Shown here piece by piece: positions 9,762-17,209 of a DNA stretch of 58,560 nt (positions are counted from its first letter, which is position 1; the number at the start of each line of letters is the position of its first letter). Made by a program: the position numbers and the translations under genes. Source of the stretch: a virus; the IMG/VR virus record IMGVR_UViG_3300009149_000037, positions 1 through 58,560 of that record. The stretch is one strand, 5' to 3'. The notes below the pieces were generated by a model. It saw only the letters and a list, made by a program, of their open reading frames with translations, was not told the origin of the DNA and did no database searches.

Positions 9762-10746
9762 GAGGATTGGATTGATTGGCTATCACTGTGCTTCTGGTTT
9801 AGGCGAGAAGAATCGTCAGATGGCAACTTATCTGGATATTGATACGTGGCTCATCAAACCCCATAAACATTATCCAACTCTGCCGCTACACGAAGATGTT
9901 GATTCAATTATCTGTCCAACAGGTCGTTCAATAAAGCTTGAAGGATTTCTTAAAGCAGTTGATACAGTTCTCTTCGATGAAACTCCTTACTACCCAAACA
10001 TCACTCATCGAATCAAAGAAGCTAATAAGCGAATTGTTTGTATCGCCTGTATGGAGTGGATGCCCATAGAAGGAACTCCGTGGCTTAAAGATGTGGACCT
10101 TTTCATCTGCCCTACCAGACACTGCTATGACCTTTATCGAAAGGAGTTACCTTGTATCTACTTTCCCTGGCCTGTTGATACTCAGCGGTTTCAATTCAGG
10201 GAAAGGTCTGTCTGTGAGAGGTTTCTGTTTCTCAATGGAAGAGGGGGTTGGAAAGGTCGAAAAGGAGCTTCAGTAATCAATGAGACAATCTCTCTATGGC
10301 CTGAGATTCCTTTAGACATTATCAGTCAGGGCAGATGGGAAGGTTCTACAGGCCCTAATACTAGAATTCTCAAATCACCAATCAACAATGCAAACCTCTA
10401 CAAGACAAGTGACGTTTTAGTCTCCCCCCATTTCATGGATGGCACAGGCTTAGAGCAGATGGAAGCGATGGCTTCAGGCTTACCTGTCATTAACACAGAT
10501 GGTAGACCTTGGAACGAATTACCCTCAATCGCCTTTATCAACTCAACAGTCTCCACTATCAAAGTCAAAAGACAAATTGACTGGCATATTCCTTCCGCGA
10601 AGCATCTAGTAGAAATCTGCAAGTCACTTCTCAATCAAGACATTTTCAAAGAGTCCAGAGAAGCTAAAGAATGGGCAGACTCAAGGAGCTTTGATAAACA
10701 CTCTTCAACTCTCAATGACCTTATCCGAAAAGGAAAGCCAGAATGA
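9745..10746 (+). CDS. Glycosyltransferase, GT4 (group 1) family
   Basis: A 333-residue GT-B protein. The N-terminal half opens with IGLIGYHCASGLGEKNRQM, a GT4 acceptor-domain start. The C-terminal half carries DGTGLEQMEAMASGLPVI, the family's E-x7-E nucleotide-sugar motif. The ATG at 9745 has a CTGGAGAA ribosome-binding site; the longer frame back to 9664 lies inside the upstream glycosyltransferase gene and is not used. The stop overlaps the ATG of the next gene. It transfers an unknown sugar within the glycan cluster. Confidence 0.82.
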   Translation: MTFSNERIGLIGYHCASGLGEKNRQMATYLDIDTWLIKPHKHYPTLPLHEDVDSIICPTGRSIKLEGFLKAVDTVLFDETPYYPNITHRIKEANKRIVCIACMEWMPIEGTPWLKDVDLFICPTRHCYDLYRKELPCIYFPWPVDTQRFQFRERSVCERFLFLNGRGGWKGRKGASVINETISLWPEIPLDIISQGRWEGSTGPNTRILKSPINNANLYKTSDVLVSPHFMDGTGLEQMEAMASGLPVINTDGRPWNELPSIAFINSTVSTIKVKRQIDWHIPSAKHLVEICKSLLNQDIFKESREAKEWADSRSFDKHSSTLNDLIRKGKPE

Positions 10747-11024
10747 AGAATCTTCTAATTGTCTTGATTATTATTTCAACATCCTCAACAGCACTCGCTG
10801 ATTGGATTCAATATCGTTCTGGCTACACAATCTACTATCACACGCATCACTATCATCCCGACTTTGGAAACGCTGGTTGGGGCAGTTTAGTTCCAACCTA
10901 CAGACCCCCAATTTATCAGTATCAAACTCAATACAAATACTATCCAGGAACTGGCTGGATCAGTAATCAAGCATCAGACCGTCAGAAGCGAATGGAAGCT
11001 CATCACAATTCGTGGAGATACTAA
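10743..11024 (+). CDS. Small secreted protein with signal peptide
   Basis: A 93-residue protein. Residues 1-19 (MKNLLIVLIIISTSSTALA) form a classical signal peptide with an ALA cleavage site. The mature part is rich in Tyr, His and Gln (YYHTHHYH, YQTQYKYY) and ends with a basic tail. It could be a periplasmic or membrane-associated lysis or superinfection factor; there is no recognisable enzyme motif. The ATG overlaps the stop of the GT4 gene by four bases. Confidence 0.6.
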   Translation: MKNLLIVLIIISTSSTALADWIQYRSGYTIYYHTHHYHPDFGNAGWGSLVPTYRPPIYQYQTQYKYYPGTGWISNQASDRQKRMEAHHNSWRY

Positions 11025-11042
11025 TTACAAAAGGAATCAAGG

Positions 11043-11291
11043 ATGGTTCTAGCAGTCTTCTTTGCTGGATTGATTGTAGCTCTCTTAGGAGCAATGTGTG
11101 AGAACGCATACCACGCTGGAGATATCAAAGCCACTGGCTTACTCTCTTTGGTCCAGTGTATTTCTCAGGGATTAATTGCGTGGGTCGTTATTGCGGATAA
11201 GTCATTACCCTACTTGATTGCTTCTGCGATGGCCTGGTCAATTGGTTCAATGGTTGGTTGCTACTGGAAAAAATTAAACCATGAAACCTGA
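11043..11291 (+). CDS. Two-helix membrane protein, possible holin
   Basis: An 82-residue protein with an N-terminal hydrophobic helix (residues 2-20), a central mixed segment, and a second hydrophobic stretch (about 36-68, possibly two short helices), ending in a basic tail (CYWKKLNHET). Size and topology suit a holin, but no endolysin gene is recognisable nearby. It sits between a secreted protein and another tiny membrane protein, which together could be a lysis or envelope module. Confidence 0.5.
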   Translation: MVLAVFFAGLIVALLGAMCENAYHAGDIKATGLLSLVQCISQGLIAWVVIADKSLPYLIASAMAWSIGSMVGCYWKKLNHET

Positions 11292-11415
11292 AAAAGTTCC
11301 TCTAATAGAAAAACTTGTAATCTATTCTATTCTGATTTTTGTTTTCAGTCTGGGAGCAGTTGGGCTTTCTTTACCTGTTATCGGATTTCTCTATGTGATT
11401 GGAGCGTTACCCTGA
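11281..11415 (+). CDS. Tiny single-span membrane protein, 44 aa
   Basis: The ATG at 11281 lies inside the end of the previous membrane-protein gene. The frame gives a 44-residue peptide with a short charged start (MKPEKVPLIEKL) and one long hydrophobic helix (VIYSILIFVFSLGAVGLS and following). The stop TGA shares its A with the ATG of the sulfotransferase gene at 11415, the tight packing seen throughout this operon. It could be a second lysis or spanin-like component; this is only positional inference. Confidence 0.55.
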   Translation: MKPEKVPLIEKLVIYSILIFVFSLGAVGLSLPVIGFLYVIGALP

Positions 11416-11975
11416 TGGCTAGATGCTTCATTGTTCTTGGGATGCCCAGAACAGGCACGTCACTCACGACGGGAATTCTCAACAATATGGGAGTCTATGT
11501 TGGAGAATCTCGAAAGGGAAAAAACAATCCTTGCTACTACGAAAACAAAGCTCTTTTTGATTTCATCAATCGAGTGCCTGGGGTTTCAGCAGGTCAAGTT
11601 GTTTCTTCAATCGAACGAGAAGCTCAAGGCAAAGACTATGGAATGAAGCATCCTTCAATCGTAGAAAGGTGGCACGAATTTAAGCCTCATATTCCAGAAC
11701 CAGTCTTTATTGTTACTCATCGAAGAGACGCTGATGCTCAATACAACTCTCATCGGTCAGCAATCAATAGACAGCATCGACCAGAATTCAATGAGAGAAA
11801 TCGAGTCTACTATCAGAAAGTCTTAGAAGCGATCAACGGTTATCCTTCATTCAATGTTTTCTATGAAGACTGGCTCAAAGACTTCACCCAATTACAAAAG
11901 ATGGCAGACTTCTTCAATCTGACTGTAACTCCTGAAGCCAGAAAACTCGCTGATCCAAAACTCAAACATTTTTAG
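11415..11975 (+). CDS. Putative sulfotransferase
   Basis: A 186-residue P-loop protein. CFIVLGMPRTGTSLTTGIL is the 5'-phosphosulfate (PAPS) binding loop of the sulfotransferase family, and VFIVTHRRDADAQYNSH matches the 3'-phosphate-binding Arg/Ser region. The length is at the short end for bacterial and viral sulfotransferases. Known family members move sulfate from PAPS to sugars, proteins or small molecules. Surrounded by glycosyltransferases and a methyltransferase, it probably sulfates a glycan. It lacks its own leader and is coupled to the upstream peptide gene. Confidence 0.75.
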   Translation: MARCFIVLGMPRTGTSLTTGILNNMGVYVGESRKGKNNPCYYENKALFDFINRVPGVSAGQVVSSIEREAQGKDYGMKHPSIVERWHEFKPHIPEPVFIVTHRRDADAQYNSHRSAINRQHRPEFNERNRVYYQKVLEAINGYPSFNVFYEDWLKDFTQLQKMADFFNLTVTPEARKLADPKLKHF

Positions 11976-11984
11976 ACTGGAGCA

Positions 11985-12311
11985 ATGATGGCTGACACAG
12001 AACTTACTAATGATCCTAATGGTATTCCTCACAGACAAATCAATCCAAAAACAGGGCAGCAAGCAGCCTATGTAGTTCTTTCTGAAGAAGAACGGAAAAA
12101 GGGTTTTGTTGAGCCTCTTCGCCGCAAATACATTCATAAATCTTGTGGTTGCATAACAACAATTGGTTTGTCAATTGCCGAAACCTACGCACGACAACCT
12201 GAATTTTACTCAGGAACTTTTTGTATTGGTTGTAAATTACATTTTCCTCTCGAAGAATTTGTGTGGGATGGTACGTCACAAACTGTAGGAACAAGGAGTA
12301 CAAATCAATGA
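11985..12311 (+). CDS. Conserved phage hypothetical protein with zinc-type cysteines
   Basis: A 108-residue protein. Two cysteine pairs (SCGC near residue 48 and FCIGC near residue 80) bracket TTIGLSIAETYARQPEFYSG; I recall this arrangement from uncharacterised proteins in many tailed phages. A structural zinc site is likely. The gene follows GACTGGAGC and has two ATG codons in a row (11985 and 11988); either could be used. The end overlaps the FkbM gene by four bases. Confidence 0.6.
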   Translation: MMADTELTNDPNGIPHRQINPKTGQQAAYVVLSEEERKKGFVEPLRRKYIHKSCGCITTIGLSIAETYARQPEFYSGTFCIGCKLHFPLEEFVWDGTSQTVGTRSTNQ

Positions 12312-12949
12312 GTCAAACGATGGAAGACGTCAGAAAACGAAATGCCTTAATGGCATCAACCTACATTCCAGATTGTTCAAAAGGTCCAGGAGCTTTCTAC
12401 AACATTGGTGTTGGACCACTTATCAAATCAGAATGGAGACACTGGAAAGAACTGTATCCAGAAATGCAACTCTTTGGATGTGAGCCAAATCCAGTTCTCT
12501 ACTCACAACTGCTGATGAAGTTTCCTGGTAGACTTTTCAGTTGTGGTATCTCAGACAAAGAGTCCATTGAGATGTACATGGAACCTGAAAAAGAAAAGAC
12601 ATTCGGACGTTCCAGCATATTTCCAGTCAATGGTCTTTCAGATAAAACAATCAGGGTTGAGTGCATTACCCTCAATGAATTTGATCAAGAAGTCGGTTCT
12701 CTAGAATCAATTCTTCTTTGGATGGACATTGAAGGTTCAGAACTCATTGCTCTCAAATCTGGCGAGGAACTTCTCAAATCTGGAAGGGTTCACACTATCA
12801 ATCTTGAACTAAGAGACAAACCAGAAATAGAAGGTTGGCCAACAGCAACGGAAATCACAGAATACCTTTCCACAATTGGATTCAAGAAAGCTGTGGACTA
12901 CAACAATCAGGTTTCACATTGGGATACTATTTTCACGAAAGTGAAGTGA
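12308..12949 (+). CDS. FkbM-family methyltransferase
   Basis: A 213-residue class I SAM-dependent methyltransferase. The motif LLWMDIEGSELIALKSG is the FkbM signature, preceded by FYNIGVGPLIKSEW, FGCEPNP and IRVECITLNEF, the usual order of strands. FkbM enzymes O-methylate sugars, polyketides and other hydroxyl acceptors. In this cluster the natural acceptor is a glycan made by the neighbouring transferases. The start at 12308 overlaps the previous stop; a longer frame from 12263 would run deep into that gene and is rejected. Confidence 0.8.
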   Translation: MSQTMEDVRKRNALMASTYIPDCSKGPGAFYNIGVGPLIKSEWRHWKELYPEMQLFGCEPNPVLYSQLLMKFPGRLFSCGISDKESIEMYMEPEKEKTFGRSSIFPVNGLSDKTIRVECITLNEFDQEVGSLESILLWMDIEGSELIALKSGEELLKSGRVHTINLELRDKPEIEGWPTATEITEYLSTIGFKKAVDYNNQVSHWDTIFTKVK

Positions 12950-12952
12950 CTC

Positions 12953-13828
12953 ATGAGAATCTACTACATAGGCAAATTCAAAGAAGAACACAACACAGAA
13001 AACTACGTCACCGCTGCCTTCGAAGAATTAGGCCACAAAGTCTATCAATACAAACACAACAAAAAGGAAACTCTTGCTCAAATCTTCAATCGAATTCAAG
13101 AGTTTGGAGCAGACACAGTTCTCTTCAGTAAAGCAGAATTTCCAGAAGCAAAAAAGTTGATTGATCTTTGCTATGCGAAAGGAATTCTGACTGTCTGCTG
13201 GCAATTCGATTTATTCATTGGATATCGCTCAAAACTCCCAGAACAATTCTGGTCTGATTTTCTCTTTACAACAGATGGTGGACACCAAAGAGAGTTTATC
13301 AAGCTTCGATGCAATCATCGTTTGCTGCGTCAAGGAATTCATAAACCAGAAGCCATCAAGATAGACTCTACAGAATACAAATACGATGTAGCGTTCGTTG
13401 GTAGTTGCACTCACGTAAGTCATGAATCAAGACGGAACCTTTTGAAGTTCCTTCAACAAAGAAAAAGCTTCATTCATTATCAGACCATGAGAGGCTTGAA
13501 ACTGAATGAAGCTTTAAATCAAGTCAAAATCGTCGTCGGTGATTCTTATCCTTCACCAAATTACTGGAGCAATCGAATCTATGAAATCACTGGCCGAGGT
13601 GGATTCTTTCTACACCCATTCACAGAAGGCTTAGACTCAGAGTTTGAAGATGGCGAACACTACGTTGGTTATCAGCGAGGCAACTACAAACAACTCTGTG
13701 ATCGCATTGATCTTCTTCTCAGGGAAGATTCGGCGAGGGAAAGAATCCGCCAAGCTGGGTTTGAGAAGACTCGCAATTGCTACACCTACACTCACAGAGT
13801 TCAAGAATTGCTTTCAATAATTTCTTGA
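12953..13828 (+). CDS. CgeB-like glycosyltransferase
   Basis: A 291-residue GT-B type protein. It has MRIYYIGKFKEEHNTENY at the start, a nucleotide-binding half with VAFVGSC, and the C-terminal pattern NRIYEITGRGGFFLHPFTEG followed by CDRIDLLLREDSARERIRQA. That matches the spore-maturation CgeB/GT1-like family. It is the last gene of the rightward late transcript; a strong hairpin terminator starts ten bases after the stop. A TCAGGGA motif is embedded at 13719. Confidence 0.78.
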   Translation: MRIYYIGKFKEEHNTENYVTAAFEELGHKVYQYKHNKKETLAQIFNRIQEFGADTVLFSKAEFPEAKKLIDLCYAKGILTVCWQFDLFIGYRSKLPEQFWSDFLFTTDGGHQREFIKLRCNHRLLRQGIHKPEAIKIDSTEYKYDVAFVGSCTHVSHESRRNLLKFLQQRKSFIHYQTMRGLKLNEALNQVKIVVGDSYPSPNYWSNRIYEITGRGGFFLHPFTEGLDSEFEDGEHYVGYQRGNYKQLCDRIDLLLREDSARERIRQAGFEKTRNCYTYTHRVQELLSIIS

Positions 13829-13837
13829 AGCTCCTTC

Positions 13838-13905
13838 GCCAGCAGCCTCCCTCTTTTCCGTTCAGCTCCAGTCCGGTTCTGAGGTAGAGGCTGCTGGCTC
13901 TTCTT
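13838..13905 (+). terminator. Rho-independent terminator ending the rightward tail/glycan transcript
   Basis: GCCAGCAGCCTC at 13838-13849 pairs perfectly with GAGGCTGCTGGC at 13887-13898, followed by TCTTCTT. The loop is long (37 bases), which is unusual, but the 12-bp GC-rich stem and its place right after the last + gene support termination. It separates the + strand block from the leftward block. Confidence 0.75.
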
Positions 13906-14113
13906 AGGTTTCTTTCGTATACCTAATTGGTGGGAAAAGGCGTCTGGAAGCTTCTAGGGTTAATCTAGGAGGTTTAAGACACGATTCTAGGCACCCTGCT
14001 CGCGTTTTAAGGCCTGTTTCGAGCCTCAGCCGTAGGTTATATCTAATCTGGGGCTTAGAGGCTCTAAAATCGCGTCTGAGGGCTTCGGAGAAAAGAAGGG
14101 TACGTTCGTTTTC
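13906..14113. other. Gap between converging transcripts, no gene seen
   Basis: No open frame with a ribosome-binding site is visible on either strand. A 62-codon frame on the minus strand (14026-14214) starts with GTG, has no leader, and is a shadow of the 45-residue gene. The stretch has scattered AGGCGTCTG/TCTGAGG words that may be degenerate remnants. It is the meeting point of two opposing transcripts. Confidence 0.4.
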
Positions 14114-14251
14114 TTATTTGAAGAGGCGTCTGAGGAACGATCCTGTGACCTTGCCGGCTGCTCGTCTGGCGATTCTCCGTCCAACTCTACCTTTCTGGAT
14201 AGCGTTGAAGTCACCCATCAGTCGAGCGATGAAGTAAAGGAAGCTTCTCAT
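14114..14251 (-). CDS. Small basic protein, 45 aa
   Basis: The frame begins with ATG at 14251 behind CAGGAGATATC, a good ribosome-binding site. The product reads MRSFLYFIARLMGDFNAI, then a basic half (GRVGRRIARRAAGK...FLRRLFK). I recall very similar short basic proteins (FYxxARxxGDxxAxxRG...RR) widely distributed in phages and mobile elements without known function. The net positive charge suggests nucleic acid or membrane binding. It is the last gene of the leftward block. Confidence 0.65.
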   Translation of the reverse strand: MRSFLYFIARLMGDFNAIQKGRVGRRIARRAAGKVTGSFLRRLFK

Positions 14252-14277
14252 GATATCTCCTGAAGAAAAAGGGAAAG

Positions 14278-14326
14278 GTCCGATGGATGGAATTGAACCA
14301 TCGTATACGCAAACCTGCCATCGGAC
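14278..14326 (-). other. Mini tRNA-like structure (acceptor stem and T arm only)
   Basis: Read on the minus strand, TCCGATG and CATCGGA form a perfect seven-pair acceptor-like stem (an extra G:C pair extends it). Just inside the 3' strand lies a canonical T arm, GATGG-TTCAATT-CCATC, with the invariant TTC of tRNA T loops. Only 16 bases (GCAGGTTTGCGTATAC) stand in place of the D and anticodon arms, so the element is under 50 bases. It is not a normal tRNA. It may be a decayed tRNA or a tRNA mimic. It lies just upstream of the 45-residue gene. Confidence 0.5.
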
Positions 14327-14511
14327 GACTCTTCAAAACTTTGTCATGATGCACCTAGCTTTCTTGTATTGGACTCTTCCGAAGCGAAGTAGTCAGGATT
14401 GTTAATCAGGTAGCACACTCTGTAGTCTGGTTTGCGAATACTATGTTGACTCCAGAACTTCTACAGACTTGATTTAGCTTTCGATCACTTGGCTATCATG
14501 CGTTCCCTGAT
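14327..14511 (-). other. Spacer downstream of the helicase gene; possible ATT-started 31-codon frame at 14344-14439
   Basis: Between the helicase stop and the tRNA-like element no ATG/GTG/TTG gene is visible. One minus-strand frame (14344-14439) has coding-like composition (KPDYRVCYLINNPDYFASEE) and a CTGGAGTC leader ten bases before an ATT codon. It is either a tiny non-canonically started peptide or a remnant. A TCAGGGA motif lies on the minus strand at 14504-14510. Confidence 0.25.
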
Positions 14512-16065
14512 TTAAGATTCAAGACTATCAGTCACGTAGACCAATTCGTTGATTGCTCTAGTGATTGCGACATAGACAAGATTGTATTCCTGTTCCTTTG
14601 CTGATGGAGTTTTCGCCATTGGATGAGGGCAAGGACAATTCTTCATCTGGAGAAAGAAGACTCTTGAAGCTTCGAGACCTTTGGCCTTGTGTATGCTACT
14701 GAGAACGATTCCCGTGTCTTGTTTATCCTGAAACATCTTTTCGATTTTAGCAATCACGTCTGCAACAGACTTGGAATCTTCAATGAAGTAGCAGAGGCAT
14801 TCGTGGCGATCATTGAGAGCTTCAATCCGATTTTCGTTCGGATTTTTCTTTGAGGTTTCCTTGTCAACTTCTCCGTCAATCCAGAGCGACAATCGCTCAA
14901 CTAGTTCTACGATGGTTGAGGCTTTCATTTTCTGGACGGTTGAGACAAGACCTTGACCAATGTCTCTGCCTTTGATCGTTGCTTTGCGTCCGGCTCGAAT
15001 GAAGCCAAAACATTCTTTGACGAGTGGAGCATTGACTCGGCAGAGGATCATGTCACCTGATTGAGCGAGTGATTGGTAATCGTCGATCGTAACCGTCTTG
15101 ACCGAACCTTCTGAGTTTGATTCGTGAGCTTCGAAGTCTGGAACGAATTGCCTTGCCTCTTCAACGATTGTTCTACCACAACGGCGAGTCTCAGTGAGAG
15201 GCAATATAACGCATCCTTTCAGAGTTTTTTCCATGCGAGGAATACTGTCGGAATCTGCTCCAGCGAAACCGTAGATGGCCTGGTTGACATCACCTACAAG
15301 AACAATTCGCTTGCCCGCTTTGAGAGCCAAAGCCTGTTGACAACGATTCAAATCTTGGGCTTCATCAACTAGGAGCAAATCGTATTTTGGAATGCTCAAA
15401 CCCAGAGCGATTGGCAACCAGACCATATCGTCGTAATTGAGTTTTCGGTCTTCAGAAACTTTCTTGCAACGATCAAGAATCTGGATGACCAAATCGAAGA
15501 TTTTGGATTGACTATCGTTAAGGTCGATGTCGTAGCGGTGAGCAAGGTGGAGCAGATCAGAATCTGAGGCTTCCTCAAACGTACCAACCAGGTTCATCTT
15601 GCAGAGGCTGACAAGACGCTCAGTGGCTCGCAATGCAGTCGTGTGACGCTTGCGGATTTCTCGCAAGTCTTTGCCAAGAATTTCCGAGACCATGTTCGGC
15701 ACTCGCCACGGGTCCATAGCGACTTTGCCAACAGCGTTTCGGACAGCCGCAAATCCCATACTGTGCATGGTCATCGCTTCGCAATCAGCCGGAACCCGTT
15801 TTTGAAGTTCAACGGCAATGGCTTTGTTGAAGGCGACGAAACAGACTGAATCGTTCTTACCAGACTTGCTGATTTCATCCCAGACGGCTTGTTGCTGAGC
15901 CGAGGGAGTGAGGCTTGAGCCAATTCCCCGTAGGACGTTCAAGCCTTCGACAATTGTCGTTGTTTTGCCTGTGCCCGCCAAAGCCTTGACGATCAAATGA
16001 GGTCCAGCTTGTCTCTTCGATTTCAGTTTCACGTTTTTCAGAACTGACTTTTTTGTTGTTGTCAT
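14512..16065 (-). CDS. UvrD/Rep-type SF1 DNA helicase
   Basis: A 517-residue superfamily 1B helicase. Motifs in order: Walker A (VKALAGTGKTTTIVEGL, about residues 28-44), VCFVAFNKAIA (Ia), Walker B LLVDEAQDLN, motif III LVGDVNQAIYGF, motif IV LTETRRCG, motif V LSSIHKAKGLEA and motif VI YVAITRA. The short length fits phage UvrD-like enzymes, which unwind DNA 3' to 5' in replication or recombination. The start at 16065 follows TTCTGGAGCAATGAA; the longer frame up to 16149 lacks a leader. The N-terminus carries the SVLKNVKLK peptide shared with other proteins here. Confidence 0.88.
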   Translation of the reverse strand: MTTTKKSVLKNVKLKSKRQAGPHLIVKALAGTGKTTTIVEGLNVLRGIGSSLTPSAQQQAVWDEISKSGKNDSVCFVAFNKAIAVELQKRVPADCEAMTMHSMGFAAVRNAVGKVAMDPWRVPNMVSEILGKDLREIRKRHTTALRATERLVSLCKMNLVGTFEEASDSDLLHLAHRYDIDLNDSQSKIFDLVIQILDRCKKVSEDRKLNYDDMVWLPIALGLSIPKYDLLLVDEAQDLNRCQQALALKAGKRIVLVGDVNQAIYGFAGADSDSIPRMEKTLKGCVILPLTETRRCGRTIVEEARQFVPDFEAHESNSEGSVKTVTIDDYQSLAQSGDMILCRVNAPLVKECFGFIRAGRKATIKGRDIGQGLVSTVQKMKASTIVELVERLSLWIDGEVDKETSKKNPNENRIEALNDRHECLCYFIEDSKSVADVIAKIEKMFQDKQDTGIVLSSIHKAKGLEASRVFFLQMKNCPCPHPMAKTPSAKEQEYNLVYVAITRAINELVYVTDSLES

Positions 16066-16094
16066 TTCATTGCTCCAGAATTTGAACTGAGCCA

Positions 16095-16331
16095 CTAATA
16101 TGATTTGAAAAATCCACCGGCTTCTGTAACTCTCTTTGCTGTTGTCCATGCAAAGTCAACGGATAGGTGAATTGCATCAAGCCGAAACACAGTTGCATAC
16201 TGATTTTTAATTCCTTGAATTCGAGCAGGATAACCATCCAAAAATACTTGCCTCTGCGTGAGGTCCCTTCTTTCTTCCTCTGTAACAATACTACCCTTTT
16301 TCAGTTTCACGTTTTTCAGAGCAGATGCCAT
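16095..16331 (-). CDS. Hypothetical protein sharing the LKNVKLK N-terminus
   Basis: A 78-residue protein beginning MASALKNVKLKKGSIVTEEE. The first eleven residues match the helicase N-terminus encoded next door, and 22 bases are identical (16021-16042 and 16299-16320), so this segment was duplicated. The remainder has no recognised fold. Start at 16331 chosen because AAAGGAAAACGAC stands just upstream; the longer frame from 16451 overlaps the neighbour. Confidence 0.6.
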   Translation of the reverse strand: MASALKNVKLKKGSIVTEEERRDLTQRQVFLDGYPARIQGIKNQYATVFRLDAIHLSVDFAWTTAKRVTEAGGFFKSY

Positions 16332-16377
16332 GTCGTTTTCCTTTGAGCGTTTTGGTTGTCGTTTTTGAATCTCTGAA

Positions 16378-16623
16378 TTAGCAGATATTGAGCAATCCCC
16401 AAAGCTGATTGTCTCCGACCCAGATTTCCAAATCGGCTCTTTGATCATCACTCATCCGTTCTTCGAAATCTTCAATCTTCGAATCAAGGTGCTCCAAACG
16501 CTCATCCATTTTGATTTGCTGAGCTTCAGTTCGGTTCCAATCAGACTGCACTGAAAGTTCGCCAAGTTTGTAAGCTTGTCGAGCGACTCTTTTGAAGTTC
16601 CCGATTTCTTTTGAAGTCAGCAT
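16378..16623 (-). CDS. Hypothetical coiled-coil protein
   Basis: An 81-residue protein. The middle (QIKMDERLEHLDSKIEDFEE) is a strongly predicted coiled coil, with an acidic C-terminal part. No family recognised. The start at 16623 has a CCTGGAGAAACGAA leader, the minus-strand version of the phage's TGGAG leader. It lies in the promoter A transcription unit. Confidence 0.6.
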   Translation of the reverse strand: MLTSKEIGNFKRVARQAYKLGELSVQSDWNRTEAQQIKMDERLEHLDSKIEDFEERMSDDQRADLEIWVGDNQLWGLLNIC

Positions 16624-16667
16624 TTCGTTTCTCCAGGTTTTGGGTTGGGTTACCGCGTGTCTGAGAG

Positions 16668-16835
16668 TTAGTTCATTGCTTTCCGCACTTTGAGGATATT
16701 CTCGTCGCTGTCCTCAAGATGTTGATCAACCAGATACATACCAAGTTCGCCATCTGACATAGTATTGACTGATTGGCAAAATTCTTCGTTAGCCACCAGA
16801 CTGCAAACTACGTTTTGGAGTTGTTCTTTGGTCAT
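16668..16835 (-). CDS. Small acidic hypothetical protein, 55 aa
   Basis: Begins MTKEQLQNVVCSLVANEE and continues with a helical acidic stretch. The ATG at 16835 follows GGGAAAAGAAACG; the frame extends to a GTG at 16874 but that has no leader. It is the first gene after promoter A (16883-16912), so it is likely expressed early and strongly. Function unknown; its size and position suit a host take-over peptide. Confidence 0.55.
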   Translation of the reverse strand: MTKEQLQNVVCSLVANEEFCQSVNTMSDGELGMYLVDQHLEDSDENILKVRKAMN

Positions 16836-16882
16836 CGTTTCTTTTCCCGTTTGAGTTCGTTTCGTCCGCATCACTAAGAGGA

Positions 16883-16912
16883 GTTATCGGTTAATAGTCG
16901 CCCCAAGTAAAG
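16883..16912 (-). promoter_or_regulatory. Leftward promoter A
   Basis: On the minus strand a CTTTAC box (complement of 16907-16912) and a GATAAC box (complement of 16883-16888) are 18 bases apart. The same two boxes at the same 18-base spacing occur upstream of leftward genes at 19445-19474 and 39762-39791. The unit would drive 16835 down to 14114. Confidence 0.6.
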
Positions 16913-16928
16913 CCCAAAGGCGACTATT
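16893..16928. repeat. Inverted operator-like boxes overlapping promoter A
   Basis: AATAGTCGCC (16893-16902) and its exact reverse complement GGCGACTATT (16919-16928) flank the -35 box of promoter A with 16 bases between them. Related boxes occur at the other two big leftward promoters. Position and symmetry suit an operator for a dimeric regulator. Confidence 0.55.
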
Positions 16929-16960
16929 TCAGGGAAGATTTTCAAAGTTTTTTGAAATGC

Positions 16961-17197
16961 TCATTTTCCCTTGGTTTTTGAGCCTTTTCGAGACTGACCT
17001 CTGGGAAATCCTTTGGTCTGAGGCTTCTCGGCGTACCTCTGAGCTTCAGATTCCGAGATTGAATAGCTGTATTGCCAGTTCCCGTTCCGGTCTTTTCGCC
17101 GTTGCGTTTTTCGGGCCTTGAGAGTTCCCGTACGGATTAGAGTGCGAACTTGCTGAGGGGAACATCCGATGATCGTAGAGGCTTCTGTAGGAGTCAT
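16961..17197 (-). CDS. Helix-turn-helix DNA-binding protein (excisionase/MerR-like HTH_17)
   Basis: A 78-residue protein beginning TPTEASTIIGCSPQQVRTLI, a clear helix-turn-helix of the excisionase/HTH_17 type in which the first helices choose a single DNA site. A basic tail follows (RKTQRRKDRNG, SRKGSKTKGK). It could be the regulator that reads the boxes near the leftward promoters, but nothing shows this directly. Its ATG is preceded by GAAAGATTCGAAA, the same bases that precede the next upstream gene at 17398. Confidence 0.7.
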   Translation of the reverse strand: MTPTEASTIIGCSPQQVRTLIRTGTLKARKTQRRKDRNGNWQYSYSISESEAQRYAEKPQTKGFPRGQSRKGSKTKGK

Positions 17198-17209
17198 TTT
17201 CGAATCTTT

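Noticed and set aside
10743-11415. Complete lysis cassette
   Set aside because: Three small membrane or secreted proteins are present but no endolysin motif could be found in the window, so lysis function is not claimed.
12040-12303. Minus-strand 87-codon frame in the glycan cluster
   Set aside because: It is antisense to the conserved 108-residue gene and has no leader.
14026-14214. 62-codon minus-strand frame
   Set aside because: GTG start without leader; overlaps the better-supported 45-residue gene in another frame.
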